A stretch of 64,000 bases of DNA from CADEEV01 sp032127875. Its GTDB lineage: Bacteria; Acidobacteriota; Vicinamibacteria; Fen-336. The translations under genes were made by a program, and so were the position numbers. Shown here piece by piece: positions 1 through 8,782 of the stretch. The DNA is taken from contig JAQBHI010000158.1 of the NCBI GenBank assembly GCA_032127875.1, positions 4,750 through 68,749 on the forward strand, given 5' to 3'. The notes under the pieces are model-generated. The model ran no database searches. It worked only from the letters and a program-made list of their open reading frames with translations, and had not been told where the DNA came from. Position 1 is the stretch's first letter. Each line of letters begins with the position of its first letter.

Positions 1-351
1 GGTGACCTCGGGTCCACGGTTGTTTGGCACACGGTCGCTGGTGGGTCCGAGCTGCCCGATCGCCGCGGGAGCTCCGCTGGCGTCCGTGATCTGGAAGAAG
101 ACCTCATGACCCGAGAGGGGGCCACCGTCGGGTCCACGCAGCCGCGCCCGTACCGAAGCCGTGCTCACGGCGTTGGCTGTGAGCACGTCGGGGCTGATGT
201 TCAGCAGCAGCGACAAGGCCAGTGTCGCGGGCCCGGTCAGTTCGGGGACGCTGACCTTGCCCAGGCCACAGCCCGCGTGGGCGAGCAGCAGGCTGAGCGC
301 AGCCACCGCCACACTGCGCCCGCGCCGGGAGGCGACCTCATGTCTCGTCAT
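1..351 (-). CDS. Ig-like-domain lipoprotein, 3' end outside the window
   Basis: The frame opens with ATG at 351 and runs off the left edge without a stop, giving 117 visible codons. Residues 1 to about 30 form a basic start, a hydrophobic stretch and a lipobox-like LAHAGC, so export and lipidation are likely. After the cysteine comes a segment ending in VRARLRGPDGGPLSGHEVFFQI, in short the pattern of bacterial Ig-like (Big_1/invasin type) repeats, where a charged strand is followed by GxPxxGxxVxF. It lies 74 bp downstream of another secreted lipoprotein on the same strand and could be the distal gene of the pil operon. A structural role at the cell surface is inference; no enzyme motif is visible in this part. 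Confidence 0.6.
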   Translation of the reverse strand, partial: MTRHEVASRRGRSVAVAALSLLLAHAGCGLGKVSVPELTGPATLALSLLLNISPDVLTANAVSTASVRARLRGPDGGPLSGHEVFFQITDASGAPAAIGQLGPTSDRVPNNRGPEVT

Positions 352-425
352 AATAGTACCCTCGAGATTCGAATCAGTGCGTGACCGCGGACTCGTGTGG
401 CTGCTCGTAACGCGCATGAGTGCCC

Positions 426-1010
426 CTACTGGTTCGGGCAGGCTGTGTTGGTATCGCCGAAATCGGCGAAGTCGATCTGGAGGCGCGCCGAGACCGGGTT
501 CGTGACGTCACCCGTCGTGGTGCGCGCGTGCAGCGTGACCTCCGCGAACATCGTGACGATCAGCAGTCCGCCGCCGCCCCTCAGATTGCTGAGCGGGGGT
601 TCCAGCTTGGCCTGCCGGCGCACGACCTCCAGGTTGAGCGTCGCGGCGCTCTCCGTCTGGATTTCATGGGCCAGGTTTCCGCTGATCGGGTAGGGCACGT
701 CCAGGCCGGGCGTGTTCAGCCCGTCGGAACGGAAGTAGCGCACTTCGTATCGCTCCACCGTGAAGTCGTGCCGGAAGCCGGTGTTGGTCACGTTGGGGTT
801 CTTGAAGTGATTCTCCAGGCGCAGCGGGACCAGGTCCGGGCACACGGTGCCGTTGCTGGTCTGGACATCGGAATCCAGCGGCTCCCCGTTATTGATCCCC
901 GTCATCAGCAGCACGACGTCCGTGGCGCCGTTCTTTGCCCAGGAGGGTGTGCAGCCGCTCAGCACCAAAGCGCCCAGTGCCACCACCCCACACAGCTTGA
1001 CTGCCTTCAT
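426..1010 (-). CDS. Secreted lipoprotein of unknown function downstream of pilQ
   Basis: I do not recognise the family. The frame could open further upstream at 1070, but ATG at 1010 is preceded by a strong Shine-Dalgarno GGAGGAAGG and begins a clean signal sequence MKAVKLCGVVALGALVLSGC with lipobox LSGC, so this start is preferred (194 aa). The mature part is mostly polar and beta-rich in appearance, with a glycine run (NLRGGGGLL) near residue 145 and no catalytic motif. The gene starts 56 bp after the pilQ stop on the same strand, followed by an Ig-like lipoprotein. A role in pilus or surface biology is suggested only by this position. Confidence 0.65.
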   Translation of the reverse strand: MKAVKLCGVVALGALVLSGCTPSWAKNGATDVVLLMTGINNGEPLDSDVQTSNGTVCPDLVPLRLENHFKNPNVTNTGFRHDFTVERYEVRYFRSDGLNTPGLDVPYPISGNLAHEIQTESAATLNLEVVRRQAKLEPPLSNLRGGGGLLIVTMFAEVTLHARTTTGDVTNPVSARLQIDFADFGDTNTACPNQ

Positions 1011-1066
1011 AACCTTCCTCCGCGACTGGTTGAGCTGTGCATCGCGTCCTCTCATGAGCTCACCCC

Positions 1067-3448
1067 TCACTTGATGATCCGGGGCGTGATGAACAGCAGC
1101 AGTTCGTTGTTGGAGGTCGTGACGAAGCGGTTGCGGAACAGATACCCGAGCAGCGGGATCTTCGAGAGGAACGGCGTCGATTGCTGAGCGGTCTGCTCGT
1201 TGCTCTGGTAGATACCGCCGATCACGGTCGTCGCGCCGTCCCGGACCAGCACGTTGGTCTTGGCGGCCTGCGTGTTGATCGGCGGGATGCCGTTGACCAG
1301 GTTGGCGAAGTCAGCCGTGTTGTTTTGCACGTCGATGTTGAGAATGACGGTATTCGCCTCCGTGATCTGGGGCGTCACCTTGAGCGTCAGCGTCGCATTC
1401 TTGAACTGGACCGTAACCGTGTTGTTGGCGACGGTCTGGATCGGAATCTGGACGCCCTGCTCGATCGTGGCCTCCTGGTTGTTCTGAGTGGTGACCTTGG
1501 GTGTCGAGAGCAGGCGCCCGCGGCCCTGACGCTCGAGCGCCGTGAGCGCCGCGTCCAGGTTGAAGTTGCCCAGCAGGTTACCCAGCGACACTCCGATCGC
1601 TGAGTTGAAGCCCGTCGCCGGGAGGTTGATCGCGTAACCGCGGCTGGCCGTCCCGATGCCCGCGCTCGAGGCGACGCCTGCCTGGTTCGCAGGCAGGCCG
1701 CCGCCAGGGACACCCTGCCCGTTCAGGACGATCGAGTGCGGGAAACCCTGGGTGGTCGTGGTGGCGAACTGGGGCGTCTGCTGGTTCAGGAAGCCCCACT
1801 GGATGCCGAGATCGCGCGTGAAGTTCCGGTTCGTGACGACGATCCGCGCCTCGATCTCGACCTGGGGCGTGGCGCGATCGAGGTCCGCAATGAGGTCCTT
1901 CGCCTTCTCGATGTTGGCGGCGAGGTCGGTGATGATCATCGTGTTGGTGCGGGTGTCGAGCGTGATGGTGCCGCGGGCGGAGAGCGCCACCTTGCGGATC
2001 GTCGGTTCCATTTCCGCTGCCTTCGCGTAGGAGAGCGGCTTCCGCCAGACGATCGTTTCGCCGGCCAGCGCCTGCTCTTCCTTGAGCTTGCGCAGATCGC
2101 TCTCTTCCTTCTGGAGGTCGGAGAGGCGTGCGATGCGGATTACGTTGCCGTCGATCGTCTTGCCGAGCCCGTTGGTCTTCAGGATCAGGTCGAGCGCCTG
2201 GTCCCAAGGCAACTCGACCAGTTTGAGCGTCACCTTGCCGCCGACGCCCGGGTTGACGACGACGTTCAGGCCGCTGATGTCGGCGAAGAGTCGGAAGATG
2301 TCCTGGAGGTCGCCGTCCTTGAAGTCGAGGCTGATCGGATGGCCAGTGTAGACCTTCTCCGCGGGCCCGACGGTGCGGGCCTCGAAGATCTCTTTCGACG
2401 GCATCTGCGGCTCTGGCAGGGGCGGCAGCGCCAGTGCGGGGATGGCCTGGGTGGCGGCCGCCTTCACCGCTGCCAGCGGGGCGACGATGGCGGGGGCGGA
2501 CGCGGGGGCCGGCTCGGAAAGGGCCTCGGCGCGCAGCGCGGCCAGCGGAGCCGGGCTGGGCGCGTGGCCCTCGCCGAACACGATCTTCAGGCCGTCGCGC
2601 CCCTCGACCACCCGGTAGGGCGCTCGCGAGGAGAGGTCCAGCACGAGCCGCGCCACCTTGGGCGAGGCCGCGCTGAACTGGGCGATCCGCACCCTGCGAA
2701 CGGGGCCCTGGGCCACGTCCATCTGCTTCAGGGGCACCCGGCTCGTCACGTCCTTGAAATCGACGACCAAGCGGTCCGGGTTGCCCAGGAAAAAGTCCTG
2801 ATAGCGGAGCGCGCCGTCGGCCGTGACGGTAATCGCCAGATTGCCATCCTCGTGGCTCTGAGCTACGCCCAGGATGCGCGTGGCCGGGCGGGAGGCGGTC
2901 CGCACTGGCTCCGGTTGGCGAGTGGGCGCTTCGACCACCTCGGCCGACGCTGCCGGCTCGGCCGCTGGCAACGCCGCCGTCTCCACGACTGGCGCGCTCT
3001 CCACGAGCTGCGCGGGGAGCGGTGCCCCGACTGCAAGCTGCGCCGGTCGCTCGAAGACGAGATTCAGGCTCTTGTCCTTGGAGTAGATCTGATACGGGAC
3101 CAGGCTGGCGAGCCTCACCTCTATGCGCGTGAGGCTGCGGCCGTCTGCGCGCGCCAGGGCGGTAACGCGCAACGACTCGACCTCATGCGAACCCACGTTG
3201 ATGCGGGACGGAACCTTCGAGGCATCCACCTCTGGGATATCCACCACCAGCGTGAGCGGGTCGGGGCTGTAGTAGGTGTAAGCCAGGGGTCCGCTCGACT
3301 CGATCGAGAGACGAGTCGACCGCTCGGTGGTCTCCTGGCGAATGTCGGAGATCATCGTTGCGGCGCGGTCCTGCGCTGACGCGGGCGTCCCGGTCGTGGC
3401 CAGGACGAAGGCCGTCGCCAGGATCGCCCAAGTGAGCTTGGCCCTCAT
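1067..3448 (-). CDS. pilQ: Type IV pilus secretin PilQ
   Basis: PilQ is the outer-membrane secretin through which type IV pili leave the cell. The 793-aa product has a signal peptide (about residues 1-26, ending ASA-Q), two AMIN domains (about 32-135 and 192-292) expected to bind peptidoglycan, an Ala/Pro-rich linker, an STN/N0-type domain near 368-430 (ISLDFKDGDLQDIF) and an N1-type domain. The C-terminal secretin domain carries the typical VEIEARIV, LLSTPKVTTQNNQEA and IPLLGYLFR signatures and ends in ELLLFITPRII. The start ATG overlaps the pilP stop as ATGA, so the two are translationally coupled. It is the last recognisable pil gene of the operon; two lipoprotein genes follow. Confidence 0.96.
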   Translation of the reverse strand: MRAKLTWAILATAFVLATTGTPASAQDRAATMISDIRQETTERSTRLSIESSGPLAYTYYSPDPLTLVVDIPEVDASKVPSRINVGSHEVESLRVTALARADGRSLTRIEVRLASLVPYQIYSKDKSLNLVFERPAQLAVGAPLPAQLVESAPVVETAALPAAEPAASAEVVEAPTRQPEPVRTASRPATRILGVAQSHEDGNLAITVTADGALRYQDFFLGNPDRLVVDFKDVTSRVPLKQMDVAQGPVRRVRIAQFSAASPKVARLVLDLSSRAPYRVVEGRDGLKIVFGEGHAPSPAPLAALRAEALSEPAPASAPAIVAPLAAVKAAATQAIPALALPPLPEPQMPSKEIFEARTVGPAEKVYTGHPISLDFKDGDLQDIFRLFADISGLNVVVNPGVGGKVTLKLVELPWDQALDLILKTNGLGKTIDGNVIRIARLSDLQKEESDLRKLKEEQALAGETIVWRKPLSYAKAAEMEPTIRKVALSARGTITLDTRTNTMIITDLAANIEKAKDLIADLDRATPQVEIEARIVVTNRNFTRDLGIQWGFLNQQTPQFATTTTQGFPHSIVLNGQGVPGGGLPANQAGVASSAGIGTASRGYAINLPATGFNSAIGVSLGNLLGNFNLDAALTALERQGRGRLLSTPKVTTQNNQEATIEQGVQIPIQTVANNTVTVQFKNATLTLKVTPQITEANTVILNIDVQNNTADFANLVNGIPPINTQAAKTNVLVRDGATTVIGGIYQSNEQTAQQSTPFLSKIPLLGYLFRNRFVTTSNNELLLFITPRIIK

Positions 3449-3987
3449 TGCCTAGCCTCCTCGGACTGGTACAGTGACTGCTTGATCTCTCGGGTCCTCA
3501 CCGGAGACAGGGGATCGGTGACCTCCTGCCGGAAGGTGACGTTCGCGGCGTCGATCGCGATGATCTCGCCGTCGAACAGGCGCTGCCCAACGTTGACGAA
3601 GTAGGATTTTCCATCCGTGCCCAGGAACATCGCGATGTAGCCGGGCTTGTCGCCGGCGCCATAGCCCTGGCCGGTCTGCTTCACGACGCCCTTGAGCGCG
3701 ATTTCCTGGATCAGGAACCCGGACATTCCGGGCGGCCTTTGCCCCGGCGTACCCTGAGGACCGACGGGCTTGAGCAGGCTCACGAACGGGTCGCGGCGTC
3801 CCTGGGGGTTGTAGGTGTAGCCACCGGGCGCGGGCTCGAGCTCCTGGTCCAGGATTCGCTTGATGGTGTCCGGTCCGGCATCGCCAGCGGCCCCGCTGGC
3901 TTGGAAGCCGGGCGGCGTTTGAGCCGTCAGGGGCCACGCGATGAGCGCGACCAGCGGCAGGGCGCGAAGCGTCATGGAGGGCCTCAT
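3445..3987 (-). CDS. pilP: Type IV pilus assembly protein PilP
   Basis: PilP is the periplasmic protein linking the PilMNO inner-membrane platform to the PilQ secretin. The frame is open further upstream, but ATG at 3987 starts a signal sequence (MRPSMTLRALPLVALIAWPLTA) and overlaps the pilO stop by one base (TGATG), giving 180 aa. A second in-frame ATG lies four codons downstream. The family motif RRDPFVSLL is present near residue 62, followed by the compact beta domain (IALKGVVKQ, GYIAMFLGTDGKSYFV). Unlike classical PilP, no lipobox cysteine is visible after the hydrophobic stretch, so the protein may be soluble periplasmic or anchored by its uncleaved signal. It overlaps pilQ by four bases. 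Confidence 0.9.
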   Translation of the reverse strand: MRPSMTLRALPLVALIAWPLTAQTPPGFQASGAAGDAGPDTIKRILDQELEPAPGGYTYNPQGRRDPFVSLLKPVGPQGTPGQRPPGMSGFLIQEIALKGVVKQTGQGYGAGDKPGYIAMFLGTDGKSYFVNVGQRLFDGEIIAIDAANVTFRQEVTDPLSPVRTREIKQSLYQSEEARQ

Positions 3988-4652
3988 CACTTCGCTCCCG
4001 CAGGCGCCGTGCTGGGCGCGGGCGGGGCCTCGACGTAGACGAAGGTCGTGGCCACGCAGGAGACGTTGATGGTGTTCGAAGGTCGCGGCGTCGACTGCGC
4101 CTTGACGTTCAGGTTGCCCACGTTTACCAGCCGGGACAGGCGTCCGACGCGATCGAAGAAGAGGCCGAGGTTGTGGTAGGTACCCTCGACGTCGACGTTG
4201 ATCGGCCATTCCTGGTAGTACTCGTTGCTCGCAGGGGGCTGCTTCGCGGCGCCCGGCTTAGGGGGTGCTTGCCCTTCCAGCGGGAACTCCTTGCGGACGG
4301 TCGCGCCCGGCGTGAACCTGCGGATGATCAGGTTCGACTGGGCGGCCAGGTACTGAACCTTCTTCATCAACTCCGGGGTTTCCTTGTCCGCCGGCAGGAT
4401 CCGCTTCAGCGTCTCGAGCTTGGCCTCGCGCAAGGCCACCTCTCGCTGGAATTCCTGCAGCTTGTTGGCGGTCACCTCGAGGCTGCGAATGTCGCTTTGC
4501 AAGGCGCCGAGCTGGTCGGTCCGCTGCTTCTCCTGGATATTCATGTCGTCCCAGAGGAAGTAATAGAAGCCGCCAAAGATCAAGACCGTCAGGGCTGCCG
4601 CCACGCCGAGTTGGCCTAGAATCGGGAGCTTGGTGTAGGGGTTGTCGGCCAT
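3987..4652 (-). CDS. pilO: Type IV pilus inner-membrane platform protein PilO
   Basis: PilO pairs with PilN in the inner-membrane alignment complex of the type IV pilus. The 221-aa protein has a short cytoplasmic start, one membrane helix at about 13-35 (LGVAAALTVLIFGGFYYFLW), a coiled-coil segment (about 40-95, QLGALQSDIRSLEVTANKLQ), then a ferredoxin-like periplasmic domain with the PilO-typical VDVEGTYHNLGLFFDRVGRL. A Pro/Ala-rich tail ends the protein. It lies 13 bp after pilN and overlaps pilP by one base, in the standard pilMNOPQ order. Confidence 0.93.
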   Translation of the reverse strand: MADNPYTKLPILGQLGVAAALTVLIFGGFYYFLWDDMNIQEKQRTDQLGALQSDIRSLEVTANKLQEFQREVALREAKLETLKRILPADKETPELMKKVQYLAAQSNLIIRRFTPGATVRKEFPLEGQAPPKPGAAKQPPASNEYYQEWPINVDVEGTYHNLGLFFDRVGRLSRLVNVGNLNVKAQSTPRPSNTINVSCVATTFVYVEAPPAPSTAPAGAK

Positions 4653-4665
4653 CGCTCGCTCTCCC

Positions 4666-5259
4666 TTAAGGCTTCTGGGCGGCTGCGGCCGCTGGATTGG
4701 CCTCGGGCGCAGCGTTCTTGAATTCCGCCTGGAGACCGAAGCTGACGACCCCGGCGGGGTTCTGGGTGCTATTCGCGAGGTCGACCCTTGGGAACCAGCC
4801 GCTGCGCTGCAGGTTGCTGATGAGGTCGGCGACGGCGGTGAGGCCGTTGCTCTCGCCTCGGAAATTCAGCACGCTTCCCTGCTGGGTTAGGTCGGTGAGC
4901 CAGACGAAGTCGGGCAGCGCTTTCGAGATTTCGTCGAGCATGTGAACGGGCCCGGACTGCTGGGCCTTCAACTGCTCGATGAGTTTCACCTTGGCGTCGA
5001 GGATCCGCTTCTTCAGCAGGAACTGGTCCACCTGGAGCTTGATCGCCTGCAACTCGGCCTGGCGCTTCTTGCCCGCCGCGATCTTCTCGTCAAGTTCCTC
5101 GATCGAGGCGCTCTTCAGCCACCAGGCGCCGGCACACGCCAAGAGTGCGCCGCCCGCGAAGAGCGCCAGGATCAGATAAGCCTGGAACGCGCCCGGCGCT
5201 ACCCGCGGCCCCTTCTTCACAGTCGGGCGGTCGGCCGCCAGGAGGTTTATGCGGATCAT
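4666..5259 (-). CDS. pilN: Type IV pilus inner-membrane platform protein PilN
   Basis: PilN binds PilM in the cytoplasm through its N-terminus and pairs with PilO in the periplasm. The 197-aa product begins with the conserved MIRINLLAADRP, the PilM-binding motif INLL, followed by one membrane helix (about 28-48, AYLILALFAGGALLACAGAWWL), a coiled coil (about 50-95) and a periplasmic domain containing VWLTDLTQQGSVLNFRGES. An Ala/Pro-rich tail is present. The ATG overlaps the pilM stop as ATGA, so the pair is coupled. Confidence 0.94.
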   Translation of the reverse strand: MIRINLLAADRPTVKKGPRVAPGAFQAYLILALFAGGALLACAGAWWLKSASIEELDEKIAAGKKRQAELQAIKLQVDQFLLKKRILDAKVKLIEQLKAQQSGPVHMLDEISKALPDFVWLTDLTQQGSVLNFRGESNGLTAVADLISNLQRSGWFPRVDLANSTQNPAGVVSFGLQAEFKNAAPEANPAAAAAQKP

Positions 5260-6323
5260 CGGTCGCCCATCCTTCTCACGGCCAGGCCGACGGCGATGGC
5301 CGCCGAGGACCCGAACTCACTGATGAAGTCGGGGTCGAAGTCCCGTGGGTTGTAGGTGACGTTGTTGAAGGGGTTCATGATCTCCACCCCAGCATCGAAG
5401 CGCTCGCCGATGAGATCCTTCAGGCCCTGCACCTTCGAGGTGCCGCCCGAAAGGAAGATCCGGTCGATGCGGTCTTCGGAGCTCGTGGCCTTGAAGAAGT
5501 CGAAGGTCTTCTGGATCTCGAGTGCGATGTTCTCGGAGACGGCCTGCAGGATAGGCTGCAGGTTCTCGACGGCCGCGCCCTCGACCCGGCCCCCTCGCTT
5601 CAGGCTCTCGGCCTGGTCGAAGGAGAGGTTCAGGTCCTTCTGGATCGCGTCGGTGTATTGGTTGCCCCCGACGGCGATGTCGCGGTTGAAGATCGAGGTG
5701 CCGCCCTTGACGATGTTGATGTTCATGATGGACGCGCCCACGTTGAGCAGCGCAAGCACCCGGCCCGGATCGGAGCCGTAGTTGACCTCGTAGCAGTTCT
5801 GCAAGGCAAACACGTCGACGTCCACGATCTGGGGCGACTTGCCCGCCTGCGTGATCACGGAGGTGTAGTCGCTGATCTTGTCCTTCTTGACCGCGACCAG
5901 CAGCACGTCCATGTTCCCGCCCGCTCCGCCGCCGTCGATGACCTCGTAGTCGATCGAGACGTCCTGGATGTCGAACGGGATGTACTGCTCGGCCTCCCAG
6001 TGAATCGATTCCGAGAGTTCCTCGGTGCTCATCTGGGGCAGGCTGATTTTCTTGACGATCACCGCGTTGCCCGAAACGCCGGTGCAGACGTCGGGCGTCT
6101 TGATCTTCTGCGCCGCGAAGAGCCGCTGGATCCCATCGATGACCGCGCCTGAGTCCATGATGGCGCCGTCCACGATGGCTTCCGGCGGAAGCGGCTCGAT
6201 GCCGATGTTCGTCAACTGGTACTCGGCACCGCCCTTGCCGCCGGCCTTGAGTTCCACGACCTTGATGGCCGAAGATCCGATGTCGAGGCCGACCAGACCC
6301 TTTTTCTTGCCGAACAAGCCCAC
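5256..6323 (-). CDS. pilM: Type IV pilus actin-like ATPase PilM
   Basis: PilM is the cytoplasmic actin/FtsA-like protein that caps PilN. The frame opens at 6419, but the extra 32 residues look non-coding. GTG at 6323 follows a GGGAGAGG ribosome site and gives a 355-aa protein starting VGLFGKKKGLVGLDIGSSAIKV, close to the usual PilM length. The phosphate-binding loop GLDIGSSAIKVVEL is at residues 9-22, the second actin-type motif LLNVGASIMNINIV is near 200, and the adenosine motif IFLSGGTSKVQGL is near 287. It is the first gene of pilMNOPQ, overlapping pilN by four bases. A candidate promoter lies about 130 bp upstream. Confidence 0.93.
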   Translation of the reverse strand: MGLFGKKKGLVGLDIGSSAIKVVELKAGGKGGAEYQLTNIGIEPLPPEAIVDGAIMDSGAVIDGIQRLFAAQKIKTPDVCTGVSGNAVIVKKISLPQMSTEELSESIHWEAEQYIPFDIQDVSIDYEVIDGGGAGGNMDVLLVAVKKDKISDYTSVITQAGKSPQIVDVDVFALQNCYEVNYGSDPGRVLALLNVGASIMNINIVKGGTSIFNRDIAVGGNQYTDAIQKDLNLSFDQAESLKRGGRVEGAAVENLQPILQAVSENIALEIQKTFDFFKATSSEDRIDRIFLSGGTSKVQGLKDLIGERFDAGVEIMNPFNNVTYNPRDFDPDFISEFGSSAAIAVGLAVRRMGDR

Positions 6324-6449
6324 GGGCGCCTCTCCCGGTTTACAAACGGCCCTTGTTCCGACCGCTCCGTCTGCCCTCTCGCCGCGACCCCCGAATTTCG
6401 GAACCGTGGCGAGACCCATACTTACGAAACAGAGTTAAAGTGCTACGTG

Positions 6450-6478
6450 AAGCTAGCAAAGGCGGAGATTGATGTCAA
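6450..6478 (-). promoter_or_regulatory. Candidate sigma-70-type promoter for the pil operon
   Basis: On the minus strand TTGACA (6478-6473) is followed after 17 bp by TAGCTT (6455-6450). It sits in an unusually A+T-rich patch between glpX and pilM and would give a leader of roughly 120 nt before the pilM GTG. The -35 is perfect, while the -10 matches TATAAT at three positions. The same hexamer pair occurs upstream of the gene at 24370. Confidence 0.45.
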
Positions 6479-6565
6479 GAGGAAAATTAGGGGCTTGCGA
6501 CTAAGTGAGCGTCAACACAGGAGTCCCCTACTTATGGTGCCGTCCGAAAACGCGCACCACATTCC

Positions 6566-7534
6566 CTAGAACCGGATCTTGACCCCCGGATCGTCCTTCG
6601 CGTGGATCGTGTCGACGAAGCGGACCTGGTGGGGCACGGTCATCATCAAGAGGCTGTGGGTCCGAATCCCGTCGCCGAAGAAACGCACGCCCTTCAGCAG
6701 CGTTCCATCGGTCACTCCGGCCGCGGCGAAGATCACGTTCTTGCCGGGTGCCAGTTCCTCGGTCTGGTACACCTTGTTGAGGTCGACGATGCCCATCTTC
6801 TTGAGCCGATCGGCGTCGGACGGCTTGGTGAGCACCAGCTTCGCCTGGATCTCGCCGTTGAGGCAGCGCATGGCCGCCGCCGTGAGCACGCCCTCGGGCG
6901 CGCCGCCGGTTCCCATCACGGCGTGGACGCCGGTGCCGACGACCGAAGCTGTGATGCCGGCCGAGAGGTCGCCGTCGCCGATCAGGCGGATGCGCGCACC
7001 GCACTTGCGGATCTCGGCGATCAGCCTCTCATGGCGCGGACGATCCAGGACGATCACCACCAGGTCGTGGACGTCGCGACCGAGGGCCTTCGCGATGGCC
7101 TTCAGGTTGTCCTCCACGGGCGCGTTGATGTCGACCTGCCCTTTCGACGAGGGACCGACGACCAGCTTGTCCATGTAGATGTCCGGGGCGTGAAGCAGGC
7201 CGCCTTTTTCCGACGCCGCGAGCACCGCGATGGCATTGGCCGCGCCGGTGGCGCACAGGTTCGTGCCCTCGAGCGGGTCGACGGCGATATCCACGGGCAC
7301 GCTGCCCGCCTTGCCGACTTTCTCGCCGATGAACAGCATCGGCGCCTCGTCTCGCTCGCCTTCGCCGATGACGATGGTGCCGTCGATGTCGACGGTCTCC
7401 ATTTCCTTGCGCATCGACTCGACGGCCACCTGGTCCGAGTACTTGCGGTCTCCCTGGCCCATGGTGCGGGCGGCGGCGATGGCCGCCTGTTCCACCACCC
7501 TCACGAACTCCATCGACAGGTCGTCACGATGCAT
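6566..7534 (-). CDS. glpX: Class II fructose-1,6-bisphosphatase (GlpX type)
   Basis: The enzyme hydrolyses fructose 1,6-bisphosphate to fructose 6-phosphate in gluconeogenesis. The 322-aa length is normal for the family. The metal and phosphate-binding motifs are visible: IGEGERDEAPML near residues 57-68, VDPLEGTN near 86-93, and the glycine-rich VMGTGGAPEGVLTAAA near 195. The start at 7534 has a GGAGGAG ribosome site eight bases upstream. It lies 32 bp after an acyl-CoA dehydrogenase gene and about 240 bp before pilM, all on one strand. The link with beta-oxidation genes would fit growth on fatty acids, which needs gluconeogenesis; that is inference. Confidence 0.93.
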   Translation of the reverse strand: MHRDDLSMEFVRVVEQAAIAAARTMGQGDRKYSDQVAVESMRKEMETVDIDGTIVIGEGERDEAPMLFIGEKVGKAGSVPVDIAVDPLEGTNLCATGAANAIAVLAASEKGGLLHAPDIYMDKLVVGPSSKGQVDINAPVEDNLKAIAKALGRDVHDLVVIVLDRPRHERLIAEIRKCGARIRLIGDGDLSAGITASVVGTGVHAVMGTGGAPEGVLTAAAMRCLNGEIQAKLVLTKPSDADRLKKMGIVDLNKVYQTEELAPGKNVIFAAAGVTDGTLLKGVRFFGDGIRTHSLLMMTVPHQVRFVDTIHAKDDPGVKIRF

Positions 7535-7566
7535 CGAGCGGCTCCTCCAGGTTTGTCAGGAAATTC

Positions 7567-8769
7567 CTAGCGGCGATATGCGGGAAGCTCCACGCGCCTG
7601 GGCCTGTCCTGCCGGAAGCCCAGGGCGTAGTCGGCCTGCATCAGCTTGTGGATCTCCCGGGTGCCCTCGTAGATGACGGCGGCCTTGGCGTTGCGAAAGA
7701 AACGGCCGGCCGGATACTCGTCGGAGTAGCCGTTGCCGCCGTGGATCTGGACGCAGTCCGACGCCGCGCGCTCGCTCTTCACGGTGGCAAACCACTTGGC
7801 GAGCGAGGTCTCGCGGGTGTTGCGCTTGCCTATGTTCTTGAGCCAGCCGGCGCGCAGCCACAGCAGGCGCGCCGCGTCGTAGTCGGAGACCATCTCGGCG
7901 ATCATCTCCTTGACCAGCTGGTGTTCGCCGATCGCGACCCCGAAGGTCTTGCGCTGCTTCGCGTAGGCGACCGAGGCGTCGAGGCAGGCGCGGATCAAGC
8001 CGGTGGCGCCGGCGGCGACCGTGTAGCGGCCGCTCTCCAGGGCGAACATGGCGATGCGGAAACCCTCGCCCTCCTTGCCTAGCAGGTTCTCGGCTGGAAC
8101 TTCGAGATCAGCCATGTGGAAGCCCCCCGTGTTGCCGGCGAGGATCCCCCATTTCTCTTTCATCGGGTAGGAACTAAAGCCCTTGAAGGCGCGCTCCACG
8201 ATGAAGGCGCTGAGCCCGCTGTGGTCGCGCTTCTTCTTCTTCTCCTGGTCGGTCCAGGCGACCACGAGGAAATTGTCAGCGACGTCGGCAAGGCTGATCC
8301 AGGTCTTTTCCCCGTTCAGCACGTAGCGGTCGCCCTTCTTCAAAGCACTCGTCTGGATCCCGACGGCGTCGGAGCCGGCGTTTGGCTCGGTCAGGCCGTA
8401 GCTCGCGATCTTCTCGCCCCTTGCCTGCGGAGCCAGGTACTTCCGCTTCTGCTCCTCGGAGCCCCAGCACCATAGGCTCATGCAGTTGAGGCCTACGTGC
8501 ACCGACATGATCACGCGCAGGTGGGTGTCGACGTACTCGAGCTCCTCGGAGACGAGCCCCAAGCTCAGGTAGTCCATGCCCGCCCCGCCGTATTCCTCGG
8601 GAATGCAGATCCCGAGCAGCTGCAACTCGGCCATCCCCTTGAGGAATCCGCGCTCGAAGCGATGGGCGCGGTCGAGCTCGTGGATCTTCGGGGCCACTTC
8701 CTTCGCGGCCCAGTCGCGCACCATCTTTTCGACGGCGAGGTGCTCTTCCGACAACTCGAAATCGATCAC
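7567..8769 (-). CDS. Acyl-CoA dehydrogenase
   Basis: FAD-dependent enzyme introducing the alpha-beta double bond into an acyl-CoA and passing electrons to electron-transfer flavoprotein. The 400-aa protein has the three expected parts: an N-terminal helical domain, the middle beta domain with ASYGLTEPNAGSDAVG (about 130-145) and KTWISLADVADNFLVV, and the C-terminal helical domain with QRKTFGVAIGEHQLVKEMIAEM (about 270) and the signature VQIHGGNGYSDEYPAGRFFR (about 345-365). The exact chain-length preference cannot be read from sequence. It sits 13 bp after an enoyl-CoA hydratase gene and 32 bp before glpX, in an apparent operon with thiolase. Confidence 0.93.
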   Translation of the reverse strand: MIDFELSEEHLAVEKMVRDWAAKEVAPKIHELDRAHRFERGFLKGMAELQLLGICIPEEYGGAGMDYLSLGLVSEELEYVDTHLRVIMSVHVGLNCMSLWCWGSEEQKRKYLAPQARGEKIASYGLTEPNAGSDAVGIQTSALKKGDRYVLNGEKTWISLADVADNFLVVAWTDQEKKKKRDHSGLSAFIVERAFKGFSSYPMKEKWGILAGNTGGFHMADLEVPAENLLGKEGEGFRIAMFALESGRYTVAAGATGLIRACLDASVAYAKQRKTFGVAIGEHQLVKEMIAEMVSDYDAARLLWLRAGWLKNIGKRNTRETSLAKWFATVKSERAASDCVQIHGGNGYSDEYPAGRFFRNAKAAVIYEGTREIHKLMQADYALGFRQDRPRRVELPAYRR

Positions 8770-8782
8770 TGCAACGGTCCTT

